A stretch of DNA of 38,323 bases from Clostridiales bacterium (GTDB lineage Bacteria > Bacillota > Clostridia > Lachnospirales > WQUN01): NCBI GenBank assembly GCA_031282635.1, contig JAITDJ010000109.1, positions 1 to 38,323 on the forward strand, given 5' to 3'. Positions 37,905 through 38,323 of the stretch are shown in pieces. Position 1 is the stretch's first letter, and the number at the start of each line of letters is the position of its first letter. The notes beneath the pieces are model-generated. The model was not told where the DNA came from. It saw only the letters and a program-made list of their open reading frames with translations, and searched no databases. Made by a program: the position numbers and the translations under genes.

Positions 37905-38323
37905 TTGTCTAGCCGGGTTAATCCTACATCGCGCCGAGCAAATTTTATTTATCATGTGGATGGTTACGATATCCCCGGCGGCTGGGAAAAACTGATGACG
38001 CGGTACTATGATGTCATGTACCGGGAAGAATATGGCTGGTGGTCGCTTGCTATGGCCTTTAACGCATCTCGCCAACAGTTTGATGATTTGGCAAAATATG
38101 AATTTGACGGGGAAGAGGAAGGAACCGGCGTCGAAATCTCTTTCATTGAGCAGAATCGGATAATAATAACGATTCATTGTTCCATCGAAGACTATTATGA
38201 CAACGACGGCGGAGAGGATGACGATGATAGCGAGAATGGCCTGTTTAAAACAAATAATGGGTTGTTGAACGCCTTAACTCACATCAGGCGGCAAATCGCC
38301 GCCGGCGATTATAGAGCGCTATA
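37905..38323 (+). CDS. Hypothetical acidic protein, runs off right edge (absent from the ORF track)
   Basis: Open frame to the last base: SSRVNPTSRRANFIYHVDGYDIPGGWEKLMTRYYDVMYREEYGWWSLAMAFNASRQQFDDLAKYEFDGEEEGTGVEISFIEQNRIIITIHCSIEDYYDNDGGEDDDDSENGLFKTNNGLLNALTHIRRQIAAGDYRAL. Start codon uncertain (TTG 37905; no good SD). Confidence 0.55.
   Translation, partial: MSSRVNPTSRRANFIYHVDGYDIPGGWEKLMTRYYDVMYREEYGWWSLAMAFNASRQQFDDLAKYEFDGEEEGTGVEISFIEQNRIIITIHCSIEDYYDNDGGEDDDDSENGLFKTNNGLLNALTHIRRQIAAGDYRAL

Overview
The window is about 38.3 kb of ordinary-density chromosome from a low-GC Gram-positive, probably clostridial, bacterium (LPXTG sorting signals, SpoVG, DnaD and DnaI-type proteins, GlgC/GlgD pair). 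Left to right it holds: (1) an ECF-like sigma factor tail plus an RsgI-like membrane anti-sigma protein; (2) a sortase-assembled pilus locus with a VWA tip adhesin (LPETG), CnaB backbone pilin (LPGTG), class C sortase, minor pilin (LPQTG) and a second sortase; (3) a stalk-domain protein, rpiB, a conserved unknown, an MTA/SAH deaminase-like amidohydrolase and trkH-trkA; (4) an orphan acidic protein, a zinc alcohol dehydrogenase, rsmI, spoVG, glgD and glgC on the minus strand; (5) murC and a dnaD-like/dnaC(dnaI)-like pair on the plus strand; (6) a sugar ABC transporter (two permeases plus binding protein) divergent from an SDR and uxuA-like gene; (7) a small accessory patch between tRNA-Thr and tRNA-Met(CAT) with an AlbA_2/RecG-like regulator and a decayed DUF4143 gene; (8) cdd, a uridine phosphorylase, a YkgJ-like cysteine-cluster protein and an ORF running off the right edge. 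The strongest unexplained signals are a cluster of five DnaA-box-like 9-mers in the murC-dnaD intergenic region just upstream of the helicase-loading genes, a zinc-ADH gene whose only SD-spaced start is a non-canonical ATT, and a three-copy operator overlapping a near-consensus promoter in front of the AlbA_2 gene. No CRISPR array, integrase or complete insertion sequence was recognised. All homology calls are from memory of family motifs; no searches were run.
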